In this document: in pieces, positions 56,908 through 64,000 of the stretch
Position numbering within the stretch: the first letter of the stretch is position 1
Layout: each line of letters opens with the position of its first letter
From: M3007 sp037445225
Lineage (GTDB): Bacteria > Bacteroidota > Bacteroidia > Chitinophagales > Saprospiraceae
DNA length: 64,000 nucleotides
Reading direction: 5' to 3'
NCBI GenBank assembly: GCA_037445225.1
Contig: JBBIKW010000014.1
Coordinates: forward strand, 1-64,000
Notes under the pieces: model-generated
Database searches by the model: none
Told to the model about the DNA's origin: nothing
The model's input: the letters and a program-made list of their open reading frames with translations, nothing else
Made by a program: the position numbers and the translations under genes

Positions 56908-58158
56908 TCAGCTGCCGAAGTCGTCAAAGGCGATCATTTCCTTAGGCACGCCTAAGTCGTCGAGCATCTTTTGCACGGCGGCCAGCATGAGAGGCGGACC
57001 GCACAGGTAGTATTCGATCTCTTCGGGCTCGGGGTGGTGCTTCAGGTACTGTTCGTAAACCACTTGGTGGATAAAGCCCGTGAAGCCCGTCCAGTTATCC
57101 TCAGGCAGCGGTTCGGAGAGGGCGATCTCGAAGCGGAAGTTGGGAAACTCCCGCTCAATGGCGCGGAAGTCCTCTTCGTAAAAGATTTCCCGCAAGCTGC
57201 GCGCGCCGTACCAGTACGAGACTTTGCGATGGGTCTTTAAGGTGTGGAAGAGATGGAAAAGGTGCGAGCGCAGCGGCGCCATACCCGCGCCGCCGCCGAT
57301 ATAGATCATTTCGCGGTCGGTGTTTTTGATGTGGAACTCGCCGTACGGCCCGCTAATAGTGACCTTGTCGCCCGGCTTGCGCGAGAAGATGTACGACGAA
57401 CACAGTCCGGGCGGCACGTCGGCAAAAGCGCCCTTCGCTCGGTCCCAAGGGGGCGTGGCGATGCGCACGTTGAGCATGATGACGTTGCCCTCGGCTGGGT
57501 GGTTCGCCATCGAATAGGCGCGGAAGATGGGCTCGTCGATGACCGCTTTGAGATCCCAAATCTGGTATTTGTCGTAGTCGTCGCGAAACTTTTCCGGTAT
57601 ATTGTACAGGTCTGTTCTAAAGTCGATGGTCGTTTCTGGTACGTAGATCTGGATGTAGTCGCCCGGGCGGAACTTGAGGGTTTCGCCTTCGGGAAGTTTT
57701 ACGACGAACTCCTTGATATACGTCGAGACGTTTTCGTTCGAGACGACTTCGCACTCCCATTTTTTCACCCCGAAGACTTCTTCGGGTACGCCGATTTCCA
57801 TGTCTTCCTTGACCTTCACTTGACAGGCCAGGCGCATGTGGTCGCGCACTTGTGCGCGGTTGAGGTGGTTGGTTTCGGTGGGGAACACCTCGCCCCCGCC
57901 GGAGTAGACGCGGCAGGTGCACATGGCGCAGGTGCCGCCGCCGCCGCAGGCGGATGCTAAGAAGATGTTGTTAGAGGCCAGCGTGGCGAGCAAGCTGCTC
58001 CCTGGCTTGACGAGCAGCGGATGCTCGCGGTCGCCGTTGATGACGATGCTCACCTCGCCTTGAGGCAAGAGGCGGTCTTTGGCCGTCAGGATGAGGTACG
58101 TCAGCGCCAAGATGACCAAAATAAAGACCGCCAAGCTGGAGGCAATGATCGGAAGCAT
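56908..58158 (-). CDS. nqrF: Na+-translocating NADH:quinone reductase subunit F
   Basis: 416 residues; the electron-input subunit. One N-terminal membrane helix (VFILVILALTYLILT), a plant-type 2Fe-2S domain (ACGGGGTCAMCTCRV, then LAC), an FAD domain (FRAYSMANHPAEGN) and a NADH-binding domain (IYIGGGAGMAPLRSHLFHL; YYLCGPPLML). All four cluster cysteines are present. Last gene of the operon, 13 bases after nqrE. Confidence 0.98.
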   Translation of the reverse strand: MLPIIASSLAVFILVILALTYLILTAKDRLLPQGEVSIVINGDREHPLLVKPGSSLLATLASNNIFLASACGGGGTCAMCTCRVYSGGGEVFPTETNHLNRAQVRDHMRLACQVKVKEDMEIGVPEEVFGVKKWECEVVSNENVSTYIKEFVVKLPEGETLKFRPGDYIQIYVPETTIDFRTDLYNIPEKFRDDYDKYQIWDLKAVIDEPIFRAYSMANHPAEGNVIMLNVRIATPPWDRAKGAFADVPPGLCSSYIFSRKPGDKVTISGPYGEFHIKNTDREMIYIGGGAGMAPLRSHLFHLFHTLKTHRKVSYWYGARSLREIFYEEDFRAIEREFPNFRFEIALSEPLPEDNWTGFTGFIHQVVYEQYLKHHPEPEEIEYYLCGPPLMLAAVQKMLDDLGVPKEMIAFDDFGS

Positions 58159-58171
58159 ACCGTGTTGTTTT

Positions 58172-58786
58172 TCAAAGTTGAATACCCGAGAAGCTCAGAA
58201 AGGCCATACCCATCAGCCCGGTGATAATCATAGCCAATCCCAGCCCTTGCAGCGGCTCCGGAACGTTGGCGTAGCGCAGGCGTTCGCGGATGGCAGCTAA
58301 CAGCACGATGGCTAAGAAAAAACCAATGCCCGAGCCTAAGGAAAAGACTGCCGTCTCTACAAAGTTGTACTCGCGCTCCTGCATAAAGAGCGAAGTGCCT
58401 AAGATAGAGCAGTTAACCGTGATGAGCGGCAAAAAGATCCCTAAGGAGTTGTACAGGGCGGGAGTAAACTTCTCTACGACCATCTCGACGATCTGCACCG
58501 CCCCGGCGATGACCGAAATGAACAGGATGAAGGCCAGAAAGGTCAAATCGACCTTCGCCAACGCCGGATGTATCCAACTCAGGGCGCCTTCCTTGAGCAG
58601 GTAGGTGAGTACCAGATAGTTGAGCGGTGTGGTGAGCACCATCACGAAAATGACGGCCAACCCTAAGCCAAAAGCGGTCTTGATTTTCTTCGATACTGCC
58701 AAAAAGGAGCACATGCCGAGGAAAAATGCGAAGATCACATTTTCCACGAAGATGGCCTTTATCAGCAAATTGAGCAGATGTTCCAT
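58172..58786 (-). CDS. nqrE: Na+-translocating NADH:quinone reductase subunit E
   Basis: 204 residues, six membrane helices in two inverted halves (LLIKAIFVENVIFAFFLGMC with the conserved Cys; VNCSILGTSLFMQEREYNF with the second). With NqrD it holds an iron centre between the two cysteines and belongs to the RnfA/NqrE family. Complete and of normal length. Confidence 0.97.
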   Translation of the reverse strand: MEHLLNLLIKAIFVENVIFAFFLGMCSFLAVSKKIKTAFGLGLAVIFVMVLTTPLNYLVLTYLLKEGALSWIHPALAKVDLTFLAFILFISVIAGAVQIVEMVVEKFTPALYNSLGIFLPLITVNCSILGTSLFMQEREYNFVETAVFSLGSGIGFFLAIVLLAAIRERLRYANVPEPLQGLGLAMIITGLMGMAFLSFSGIQL

Positions 58787-58804
58787 AGTGCCGAGCGGTT
58801 GAGG

Positions 58805-59485
58805 TTAAGAGACGTTTACTAATTTTTTGTTCCAGCTGCGCTGCGCCCAGATATACAGGCCGATGATGAATAGGGCCGCCGGCGGGAGCACCATGAGGCC
58901 GTTGTTTTCGTAGCCCATGTCGTAGAGCCACTGGGGAATAACCTGGTAGCCCAACAGCGTGCCCGAACCCAATACTTCGCGGAAGACGGCTACCACCACT
59001 AGGATTAGCCCATAGCCTACCCCATTGCCTATGCCGTCGAGAAACGAGGGCCAAGGTTTGTTGGCCAGAGCAAAGGCCTCCAAGCGCCCCATGATAATGC
59101 AGTTGGTGATGATAAGCCCAACAAAGACGGAAAGCTTCTTGCTCACATCAAACATGTAGGCGCGCAGAACTTGGTCGACAATGGTCACCAGTGTAGCGAT
59201 GACAATGAGCTGCACGATGATGCGCACGCGGGTAGGGATGGAGTGGCGCAACAGCGAAATGATGAGGTTAGAAAAGGCCGCCACAAAAGTTACCCCAAGG
59301 GCCATGATTAGGGCCGGCTTGACCTGCACCGTAACCGCCAACGCCGAACATATACCCAACACCTGAACAGTGATGGGGTTGTTGTCGTCTAGCGGGTCGC
59401 GCAGCGTGCGAATATTTTTCTTCGAGAAGAGCGGTTCCTTTTTCTGCTTCTCTATTACAGGAGCGGGAGCGGTTTCTACTGCCAT
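58805..59485 (-). CDS. nqrD: Na+-translocating NADH:quinone reductase subunit D
   Basis: 226 residues from ATG 59485; ten further upstream codons are in frame but lie in the leader. Six helices, with LGICSALAVTVQVKPALIMA and VGLIITNCIIMGRLEAFALA carrying the two cysteines that share iron with NqrE. The charged N-terminal 30 residues (KKEPLFSKKNIRTLRDPLDD) are longer than in Vibrio and typical for Bacteroidota. Confidence 0.97.
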   Translation of the reverse strand: MAVETAPAPVIEKQKKEPLFSKKNIRTLRDPLDDNNPITVQVLGICSALAVTVQVKPALIMALGVTFVAAFSNLIISLLRHSIPTRVRIIVQLIVIATLVTIVDQVLRAYMFDVSKKLSVFVGLIITNCIIMGRLEAFALANKPWPSFLDGIGNGVGYGLILVVVAVFREVLGSGTLLGYQVIPQWLYDMGYENNGLMVLPPAALFIIGLYIWAQRSWNKKLVNVS

Positions 59486-59519
59486 AGTCTTCACACTTAT
59501 TTGTAACCGAAGCATTTAT

Positions 59520-60245
59520 TTATTCTTCGACGGATTTGCGCGATGATTTTTGTTTTTCAAAATAGGCTAAGTAGGGCTCTATGCAGTTCTTCAGCATGGC
59601 ATCGGTGCCGCGCGAGGTGATGGTGCCGCCCGAGATGCCGTCTACCCGGTGTTCGTCGCCGAAGTCCACTTTCTCCGTGGGTTTTACTACGCGCACCGAC
59701 ACGAAAGTGTTGTCGTCCGACAGGATTTTTTTGCCTCGAAACTGCTCTTGAAATTCGGCTTCTGCAATTTCGGCACCCAACCCCGGCGTTTCGCCCTTGT
59801 GGTCGAAGGTGGCCCCGTACACGGTGTTGAAATCATCTTCTATGGCCACATAGCCCCAGATGGGACCCCAAAGGCCGACGCCATAGGTAGGGATGATGTA
59901 GTACGCGCGTCCGTTGTCGGCACTATAAATGTATAGGGGTAGCTTGCGCTCGGCAGCGGGCTTATTGACCTCGTCTTTCAGCACGATGGCATCGGGATTT
60001 TCGCCAGGAAGTTCTTCTCCTTGGCTGTTCACTACGATAGAGCGAACGCGTTGCTGAAAAATCTGCTGCACTTGCTTGCGATCCACGTTGGCAATGCGCA
60101 CGGCGCGCAGGATGTTGACCTGTTTGTCTAAGGCAACATTGACCTGCTGCGCGGGTTTGAGCACTTCCGACAGCACGGCCAATATGATGGCTGTTAACAC
60201 GGATATGGCGGCGGCGTACATCAAGGTATATCGATTGCTATGCAC
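59520..60245 (-). CDS. nqrC: Na+-translocating NADH:quinone reductase subunit C
   Basis: 241 residues from GTG 60245, overlapping nqrB by 8 bases. One N-terminal helix (YAAAISVLTAIILAVLSEVL) anchors a periplasmic FMN-binding domain. The flavinylation site is DGISGGTITS, with Gly in place of the Ala of the usual SGAT; the acceptor Thr remains. FMN is attached by ApbE. Confidence 0.97.
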   Translation of the reverse strand: MHSNRYTLMYAAAISVLTAIILAVLSEVLKPAQQVNVALDKQVNILRAVRIANVDRKQVQQIFQQRVRSIVVNSQGEELPGENPDAIVLKDEVNKPAAERKLPLYIYSADNGRAYYIIPTYGVGLWGPIWGYVAIEDDFNTVYGATFDHKGETPGLGAEIAEAEFQEQFRGKKILSDDNTFVSVRVVKPTEKVDFGDEHRVDGISGGTITSRGTDAMLKNCIEPYLAYFEKQKSSRKSVEE

Positions 60246-61410
60246 GGCTCAGTTTGCTTTTTTTAAGTCCGCTTTTGATATGTTGTTCTACCACTAAGTG
60301 ATCGATAACCGGCGCAAAGACGTTCATGAGCAGAATGCTCAGCATGACTGCCTCTGGGTAAGCCGGATTGAATACTCGCAGGATAACGGTAAGGGCTCCG
60401 ATGAGGAAGCCGTAGATCCATTTGCCCTTTTCGGTATGGGCGGCGCTCACGGGGTCAGTTGCCATGTAGACCGTGCCGAAAGCAAAGCTGCCCATCAGCA
60501 GGTGATAGTAGCCGGGCGTGTGCATGGCGTGGTTGGGCAGGTGGCTCGGAGCGAGCAAGTTGAACAAATAGCCCATGAACAAGGCGCCTAACACGCACGA
60601 CAGCATGATGCGCCAACTGCCTACGCCGGTAAAGACCAGGATAAAGGCGCCGATAAGGCAGGCCGCTACGCTGGTCTCGCCAATCGAACCCTGCTCAAAG
60701 CCCCAAAACATGTCGGCGGGAGAAGGCAATTGGCGGAAATTTTCATCAAATGTTACCAGATTAGTTGCTCCTGAGTATCCGTCCACGATCGAATGCCCGG
60801 GCTCTGGCGACAGGTCTGTCCATATCTCTCCCGACATGTAGGCTGGAAAGGCGAAGAAGAGAAAAGCACGAGCCAACAGCGCCGGGTTCATGAAGTTCAT
60901 GCCTGTGCCGCCGAAAATTTCCTTCCCAATGAGCGTGCAAAATATTGCGCCCAGCGCTACCATCCACAGCGGCACCGTCACCGGCATCGTTAGCGGAATG
61001 AGCAGGCCGCTCACCAGGTAGCCTTCGCTGACCGAGTGGCCGCGCAATACGCTGAAGATGAATTCCACACCCAGTCCCGCTGCGTAGGAAACCACAATAA
61101 TGGGCAGCACCTTCCAAAAGCCAAACACAAAGCATTGCCAGTGGCTAGCATCGATGCCGTAAGCCTGATAGTGCTGATATCCGGTGTTCCACATGCCGAA
61201 CAGCAGCGTCGGTATCATGGCCACGATGACCGTAAACATCGTGCGCTTGAGGTCGACAGCGTCGCGGATATGTACGCCATCGTGAGTGGTGTGCGGAGGC
61301 GTAAAGACGAAGGTCTCGAACGCCTCAAAGGCGGGATACCACCGCTCAAACTTTCCGCCTTTTTGGAAATGCGGGCGGGTTCTATCGAAAAAATCCTGTA
61401 AGAACTTCAT
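60238..61410 (-). CDS. nqrB: Na+-translocating NADH:quinone reductase subunit B
   Basis: 390 residues from ATG 61410 (KFLQDFFDRTRPHFQKGGKF). Ten membrane helices; the covalent FMN site is DGYSGATNLV, with the acceptor Thr intact. It contains the quinone site and the Na+ path. A much longer open frame upstream crosses the nqrA-nqrB gap and lacks family similarity. Confidence 0.97.
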   Translation of the reverse strand: MKFLQDFFDRTRPHFQKGGKFERWYPAFEAFETFVFTPPHTTHDGVHIRDAVDLKRTMFTVIVAMIPTLLFGMWNTGYQHYQAYGIDASHWQCFVFGFWKVLPIIVVSYAAGLGVEFIFSVLRGHSVSEGYLVSGLLIPLTMPVTVPLWMVALGAIFCTLIGKEIFGGTGMNFMNPALLARAFLFFAFPAYMSGEIWTDLSPEPGHSIVDGYSGATNLVTFDENFRQLPSPADMFWGFEQGSIGETSVAACLIGAFILVFTGVGSWRIMLSCVLGALFMGYLFNLLAPSHLPNHAMHTPGYYHLLMGSFAFGTVYMATDPVSAAHTEKGKWIYGFLIGALTVILRVFNPAYPEAVMLSILLMNVFAPVIDHLVVEQHIKSGLKKSKLSRA

Positions 61411-61460
61411 GTATGCCGAACTCCTTTTTGCTTTGTCGCGACTAACGAAAAGACATTGCT

Positions 61461-62819
61461 TTAGCCTTCTTTGCGCATGTATTCCAACCCTTCGGCTATG
61501 ATGCGCTGCACAGGGATCTTGGACGTACACACAAACTCGCACAGCGCGAAGTCTTCTTCAGCCACTTCGTAGATGCCCAATTGCTCCATGCGCTCCACAT
61601 CTCGAGCTAAGATAGCCTTTAGCAGATAGGTGGGCAGGATGTTCATGGGCAATACCTTTTCGTATTCGCCGCTCATGACGAAGGCGCGCTCTTCGCCGTG
61701 GGTGTTGGTATCTAAGTTGTAGCGCCGTTTGGGCCACAACCAAGAGAAGTAGGTTCTAGAAAGGCTCAACTTGTGGAAGCCGGGCAGCAGCCAGCCCAAA
61801 AACTCGGGCTTGTCGCCCTCGGGAATGACTGTGATTTGATTGGTGTAGAAGGAGACGAAGTCGTCGGCAGAAGAGGTCTTCCCGGTCAGCACATTGCCTT
61901 GGATGATGCGGCAGTGGTCGGAGTTGAGCCGACCACTTACGATGTCGCTCATGCGCTGCCCGGTCCAAACCCGCACATAGCTAGGCTCCGCGACGCAGCC
62001 GCCAGTGAAGGCCAGCACTCGGTCGGCGCGGAAGCGTCCTTCGCGGAAGAGGCGGCCTATGAGGACGACATCTTGGGCGTTGACCGTCCAGACCTTTTCG
62101 CCGGGCTGTATGGGGTCGATATGATGGATTTGGATGCCGACGTTACCGGCGGGATGCGGGCCGCGGAAGCGATGAATGTTTTCGGCGGGCACGGCATCGT
62201 CCAAGTCGGCTTCGCTCAAGCCCACACCGCTGGCCGATAGGCCGACGTGCAACTTGTCGTTGGCCAACACGCGCAAAGCGCGCAGCCCGGTCTGCAAATT
62301 CTCGCGCTCGCCGCTTAAGGCAAAACCCCAGTCTGGAGCTAAAGGCGCCGAGTCAAAGCCCGAGACAAAAACCGCCTTGGGCATGTCAACTGGGTCGGCA
62401 ATGAGGGAGAAGGGGCGCTGGCGGAGGTATTGCCAACAACCGCTTTCGACCAGCTGCTCTATGACGCCCGCTCGACCTAAACGCAAGGGATCTCCAGTAG
62501 GGTAGGATACATAGCGCACTTCCTTGTCGGGCAGAAGGCGAATTTCCAAGATGCGGCGCTTCTCGCCGCGAACGATTTCCGTCACTTCGCCGCTCACCGG
62601 CGAGGGAAAGCGCAAGTTAGGGCGGTCCTTGTCGTAAAAAAGGGCCTGGCCCGCTAAGACTTCTTCCCCAGGACTAACCAACAATTTGGGGGTAATACTG
62701 GGAAAGTCGGTCGGCTTCACTGCAAACAAATCGGAAAAGGGCGCAGTCCACAAGCGCTTTTCTGCTTCTCCTACCAACCGAATGTCGTAGCCGCGGCGAA
62801 TGTTGATCGTTCTGCCCAT
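61461..62819 (-). CDS. nqrA: Na+-translocating NADH:quinone reductase subunit A
   Basis: 452 residues; the peripheral cytoplasmic subunit, similar to RnfC but without 4Fe-4S clusters. It starts GRTINIRRGYDIRLVGEAEK, with KPTDFPSITPKLLVSPGEEV, FPSPVSGEVTEIVRGEKRRI, GPHPAGNVGIQIHHIDPIQP and a C-terminal CEFVCTSKIPVQRIIAEGLE. First gene of the operon. Confidence 0.98.
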   Translation of the reverse strand: MGRTINIRRGYDIRLVGEAEKRLWTAPFSDLFAVKPTDFPSITPKLLVSPGEEVLAGQALFYDKDRPNLRFPSPVSGEVTEIVRGEKRRILEIRLLPDKEVRYVSYPTGDPLRLGRAGVIEQLVESGCWQYLRQRPFSLIADPVDMPKAVFVSGFDSAPLAPDWGFALSGERENLQTGLRALRVLANDKLHVGLSASGVGLSEADLDDAVPAENIHRFRGPHPAGNVGIQIHHIDPIQPGEKVWTVNAQDVVLIGRLFREGRFRADRVLAFTGGCVAEPSYVRVWTGQRMSDIVSGRLNSDHCRIIQGNVLTGKTSSADDFVSFYTNQITVIPEGDKPEFLGWLLPGFHKLSLSRTYFSWLWPKRRYNLDTNTHGEERAFVMSGEYEKVLPMNILPTYLLKAILARDVERMEQLGIYEVAEEDFALCEFVCTSKIPVQRIIAEGLEYMRKEG

Positions 62820-62850
62820 GTCTCTTTCTCCTTTACAGGTGGCGGCAAAT

Positions 62851-62883
62851 CAAATGCATTTTGTTCGGATGACCAACACCAAA
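62851..62883 (-). promoter_or_regulatory. Probable promoter of the nqr operon
   Basis: On the minus strand TTTG (62883-62880), a 21-base spacer, then TGCATTTG (62858-62851), one base off consensus. The nqrA ATG is 31 bases downstream. The rest of the 306-base divergent gap (62820-63125) contains AT-rich sequence with the trpG promoter region and no further gene. Confidence 0.45.
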
Positions 62884-63099
62884 GCCCTAAATAATTTCGA
62901 AAATTGGAAAGAGCATCTGCGGCGTTGTCGGATACATCGCCTTCCTTGCTCTGCTGAAAAGGTCGGATGTATCGCGCCTCTTTTAACCAACATTAATAAA
63001 GGGCAAAAGTTTGGCTAAAACGGACATTTTCAGTGTTTTAGCAAATTTAATTGCGATGCGAAAATAAGCAAAACGCGCGGCCAATTAGTCGAAGCTTCC

Positions 63100-63107
63100 G
63101 ACCTTTG
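63100..63107 (+). promoter_or_regulatory. -7-like element (GACCTTTG) of trpG/pabA
   Basis: One mismatch from TAnnTTTG, 18 bases before the TTG start codon at 63126. The -33 box is not clear. Confidence 0.35.
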
Positions 63108-63125
63108 CTCAAAAAGTGACTGCTT

Positions 63126-63749
63126 TTGACGGTACTGCTGCTGGACAACTACGACTCCTTCACGTACAACCTGTACGACTACGTGCTCCGCGCGGGGGCG
63201 CAGTGCGTCGTCGTGCGCAACGATGCTCCGGATTTGCTGACATTTTCTCCCGACGACTTCGACGCTGTGCTGCTTTCTCCAGGGCCTGGGCGTCCGGAAG
63301 AGGCTGGCTTCATGTTAGAGCTGTTGTGCGCTTGGCAGCTCTATTTGCCAATATTGGGCGTTTGTTTGGGGCATCAAGCCATTGGGCTGGTGTATGGAGC
63401 GCGGGTAGAGCGGGCGCCGCGCCCCTTGCACGGCAAGACCTCGGAGGTTTGGCATGTTGAGCATCCGCTTTTTGCAGGGCTGCCTCAACCTTTTCGCGCC
63501 ATGCGATACCATTCCTTAGCCGTAGTAGGATGGGAACAGACGCCCTTACGACCGTTGGCTTGGGCCGATGACGGCGTTTTAATGGCTATGGCTCATCGCT
63601 CCTTGCCCATCCTCGGCGTACAATTTCACCCCGAGTCTGCTCTTACAGAAGGCGGAGAGCAGCTAATACGCAATTGGGTGATGGGGATAGGCGAAGGCAA
63701 TAGGCGAATAAAGCCATTTGCCGTCTTCGACGTGGGTAAGGTCACTTAG
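63126..63749 (+). CDS. trpG: Anthranilate / aminodeoxychorismate synthase glutamine amidotransferase subunit
   Basis: 207 residues, class I glutamine amidotransferase. The triad is Cys in ILGVCLGHQAIG, then His and Glu in GVQFHPES; the start TVLLLDNYDSFTYNLYDYVL and SPGPGRPEEAG are typical. It hands ammonia from glutamine to chorismate for tryptophan (TrpG) or p-aminobenzoate (PabA); these cannot be separated here. No trp gene is adjacent, so an amphibolic or PabA role linked to folate is as likely. The start is TTG 63126. The last residues (RRIKPFAVFDVGKVT) are extra. The stop overlaps the convergent ald gene by 4 bases. Confidence 0.9.
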   Translation: MTVLLLDNYDSFTYNLYDYVLRAGAQCVVVRNDAPDLLTFSPDDFDAVLLSPGPGRPEEAGFMLELLCAWQLYLPILGVCLGHQAIGLVYGARVERAPRPLHGKTSEVWHVEHPLFAGLPQPFRAMRYHSLAVVGWEQTPLRPLAWADDGVLMAMAHRSLPILGVQFHPESALTEGGEQLIRNWVMGIGEGNRRIKPFAVFDVGKVT

Positions 63750-64000
63750 TACTCCGAGGTGATGAGAAGGTCGATGTCGGTGCTTTTCATTTGGAACCGT
63801 TCGCCCAAGTATTGGTTGGTCAGGCAGCCCTTGTAGGTGTACACGCCATTGCGCAAGCCTTCGTCTTGAGTGATGAGCGCGTGGATACCGCCGGCTTCGG
63901 CTTTCATGAGGAGCGAGGTGAGGATGTTGCTGATGGCGTCGGAGGCCGTTCGCGCTACGCGCGAGGGGATGTTGGGTACGCAGTAGTGAATGACGCCGTG
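63746..64000 (-). CDS. ald: Alanine dehydrogenase, C-terminal part (gene continues beyond window)
   Basis: The last 84 residues of a protein whose start lies to the right of the window. HGVIHYCVPNIPSRVARTAS is the conserved block of alanine dehydrogenase, followed by ISNILTSLLMKAEAGGIHAL and DEGLRNGVYTYKGCLTNQYL, ending LLITSEY. The enzyme interconverts alanine and pyruvate with NADH. No start codon is inside the window, so it is easily missed. Confidence 0.88.
   Translation of the reverse strand, partial: HGVIHYCVPNIPSRVARTASDAISNILTSLLMKAEAGGIHALITQDEGLRNGVYTYKGCLTNQYLGERFQMKSTDIDLLITSEY

Overview
The window is chromosomal DNA of a fairly GC-rich member of the Bacteroidota, most like the Saprospiria/Chitinophagia side of the phylum. 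Three things point there: proteins ending in type IX secretion (T9SS) sorting domains (type A at the left edge, type B/CHU_C at 44.7 kb); promoters of the Bacteroidota form TTG-N19-21-TAnnTTTG in front of most transcription units; and start codons that mostly follow A-rich leaders rather than Shine-Dalgarno sequences. The species cannot be named from the sequence alone.

Layout. 1-1.6 kb: end of a hyalin-repeat surface protein and its terminator. 1.7-5 kb: ComEC and a membrane-anchored protein with four helix-hairpin-helix units, a likely DNA-uptake pair. 5-7 kb: an ECF sigma factor translationally coupled to a protein that joins a cytoplasmic repeat, one membrane helix and a predicted beta-barrel. 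7.1-7.6 kb: Fur-family regulator. 7.7-23.6 kb: the S10-spc-alpha ribosomal superoperon (rpsJ to rplQ with secY, map, infA, rpoA), which starts at a textbook promoter and ends at a strong terminator. 23.6-28.9 kb: tRNA-Ser(UGA), folP, a POT peptide transporter, a 43-residue membrane protein coupled to an alpha/alpha-toroid protein, MiaE, and an ACP-phosphodiesterase-like protein. 29-36.6 kb: an M1 peptidase with a C-terminal barrel, an MBL hydrolase, a PorE-like TPR/PD40/OmpA/SPOR protein and a penicillin-binding-type hydrolase. 36.6-37.1 kb: no protein gene, but a strong terminator and a structured RNA candidate resembling 6S RNA. 37.1-44.7 kb: a helical protein of unknown function, class II aldolase, and a 1491-residue T9SS adhesin. 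44.7-49.6 kb: an apparently frameshifted GNAT, a SPFH/RHH/DUF1648 operon with a 28-bp near-perfect palindrome over its promoter, obgE, DUF6435, lptB and yqeY. 49.7-55.7 kb: a membrane-anchored Ppx/GppA-like protein, a BtuF-fold protein without export signal, a SPOR protein, deoC, hutU, a cluster of palindromic repeats and a DUF4256 protein. 55.7-62.8 kb: apbE and the complete Na+-NQR operon nqrABCDEF. The window ends with trpG/pabA and the 3' end of alanine dehydrogenase.

How the genes fit together. The ribosomal block supplies translation, protein export (SecY), N-terminal processing (Map) and the RNA polymerase alpha subunit. Na+-NQR builds a sodium gradient, and its FMN subunits need the neighbouring ApbE. 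The T9SS cargo and the PorE-like protein share the cell-surface secretion route. Several convergent gene pairs touch or overlap at their stop codons. The least explained items are the palindrome-controlled SPFH/RHH operon, the sigma/barrel pair, the 6S-like RNA candidate, the Ppx-like anchored protein and the palindromic repeat cluster.
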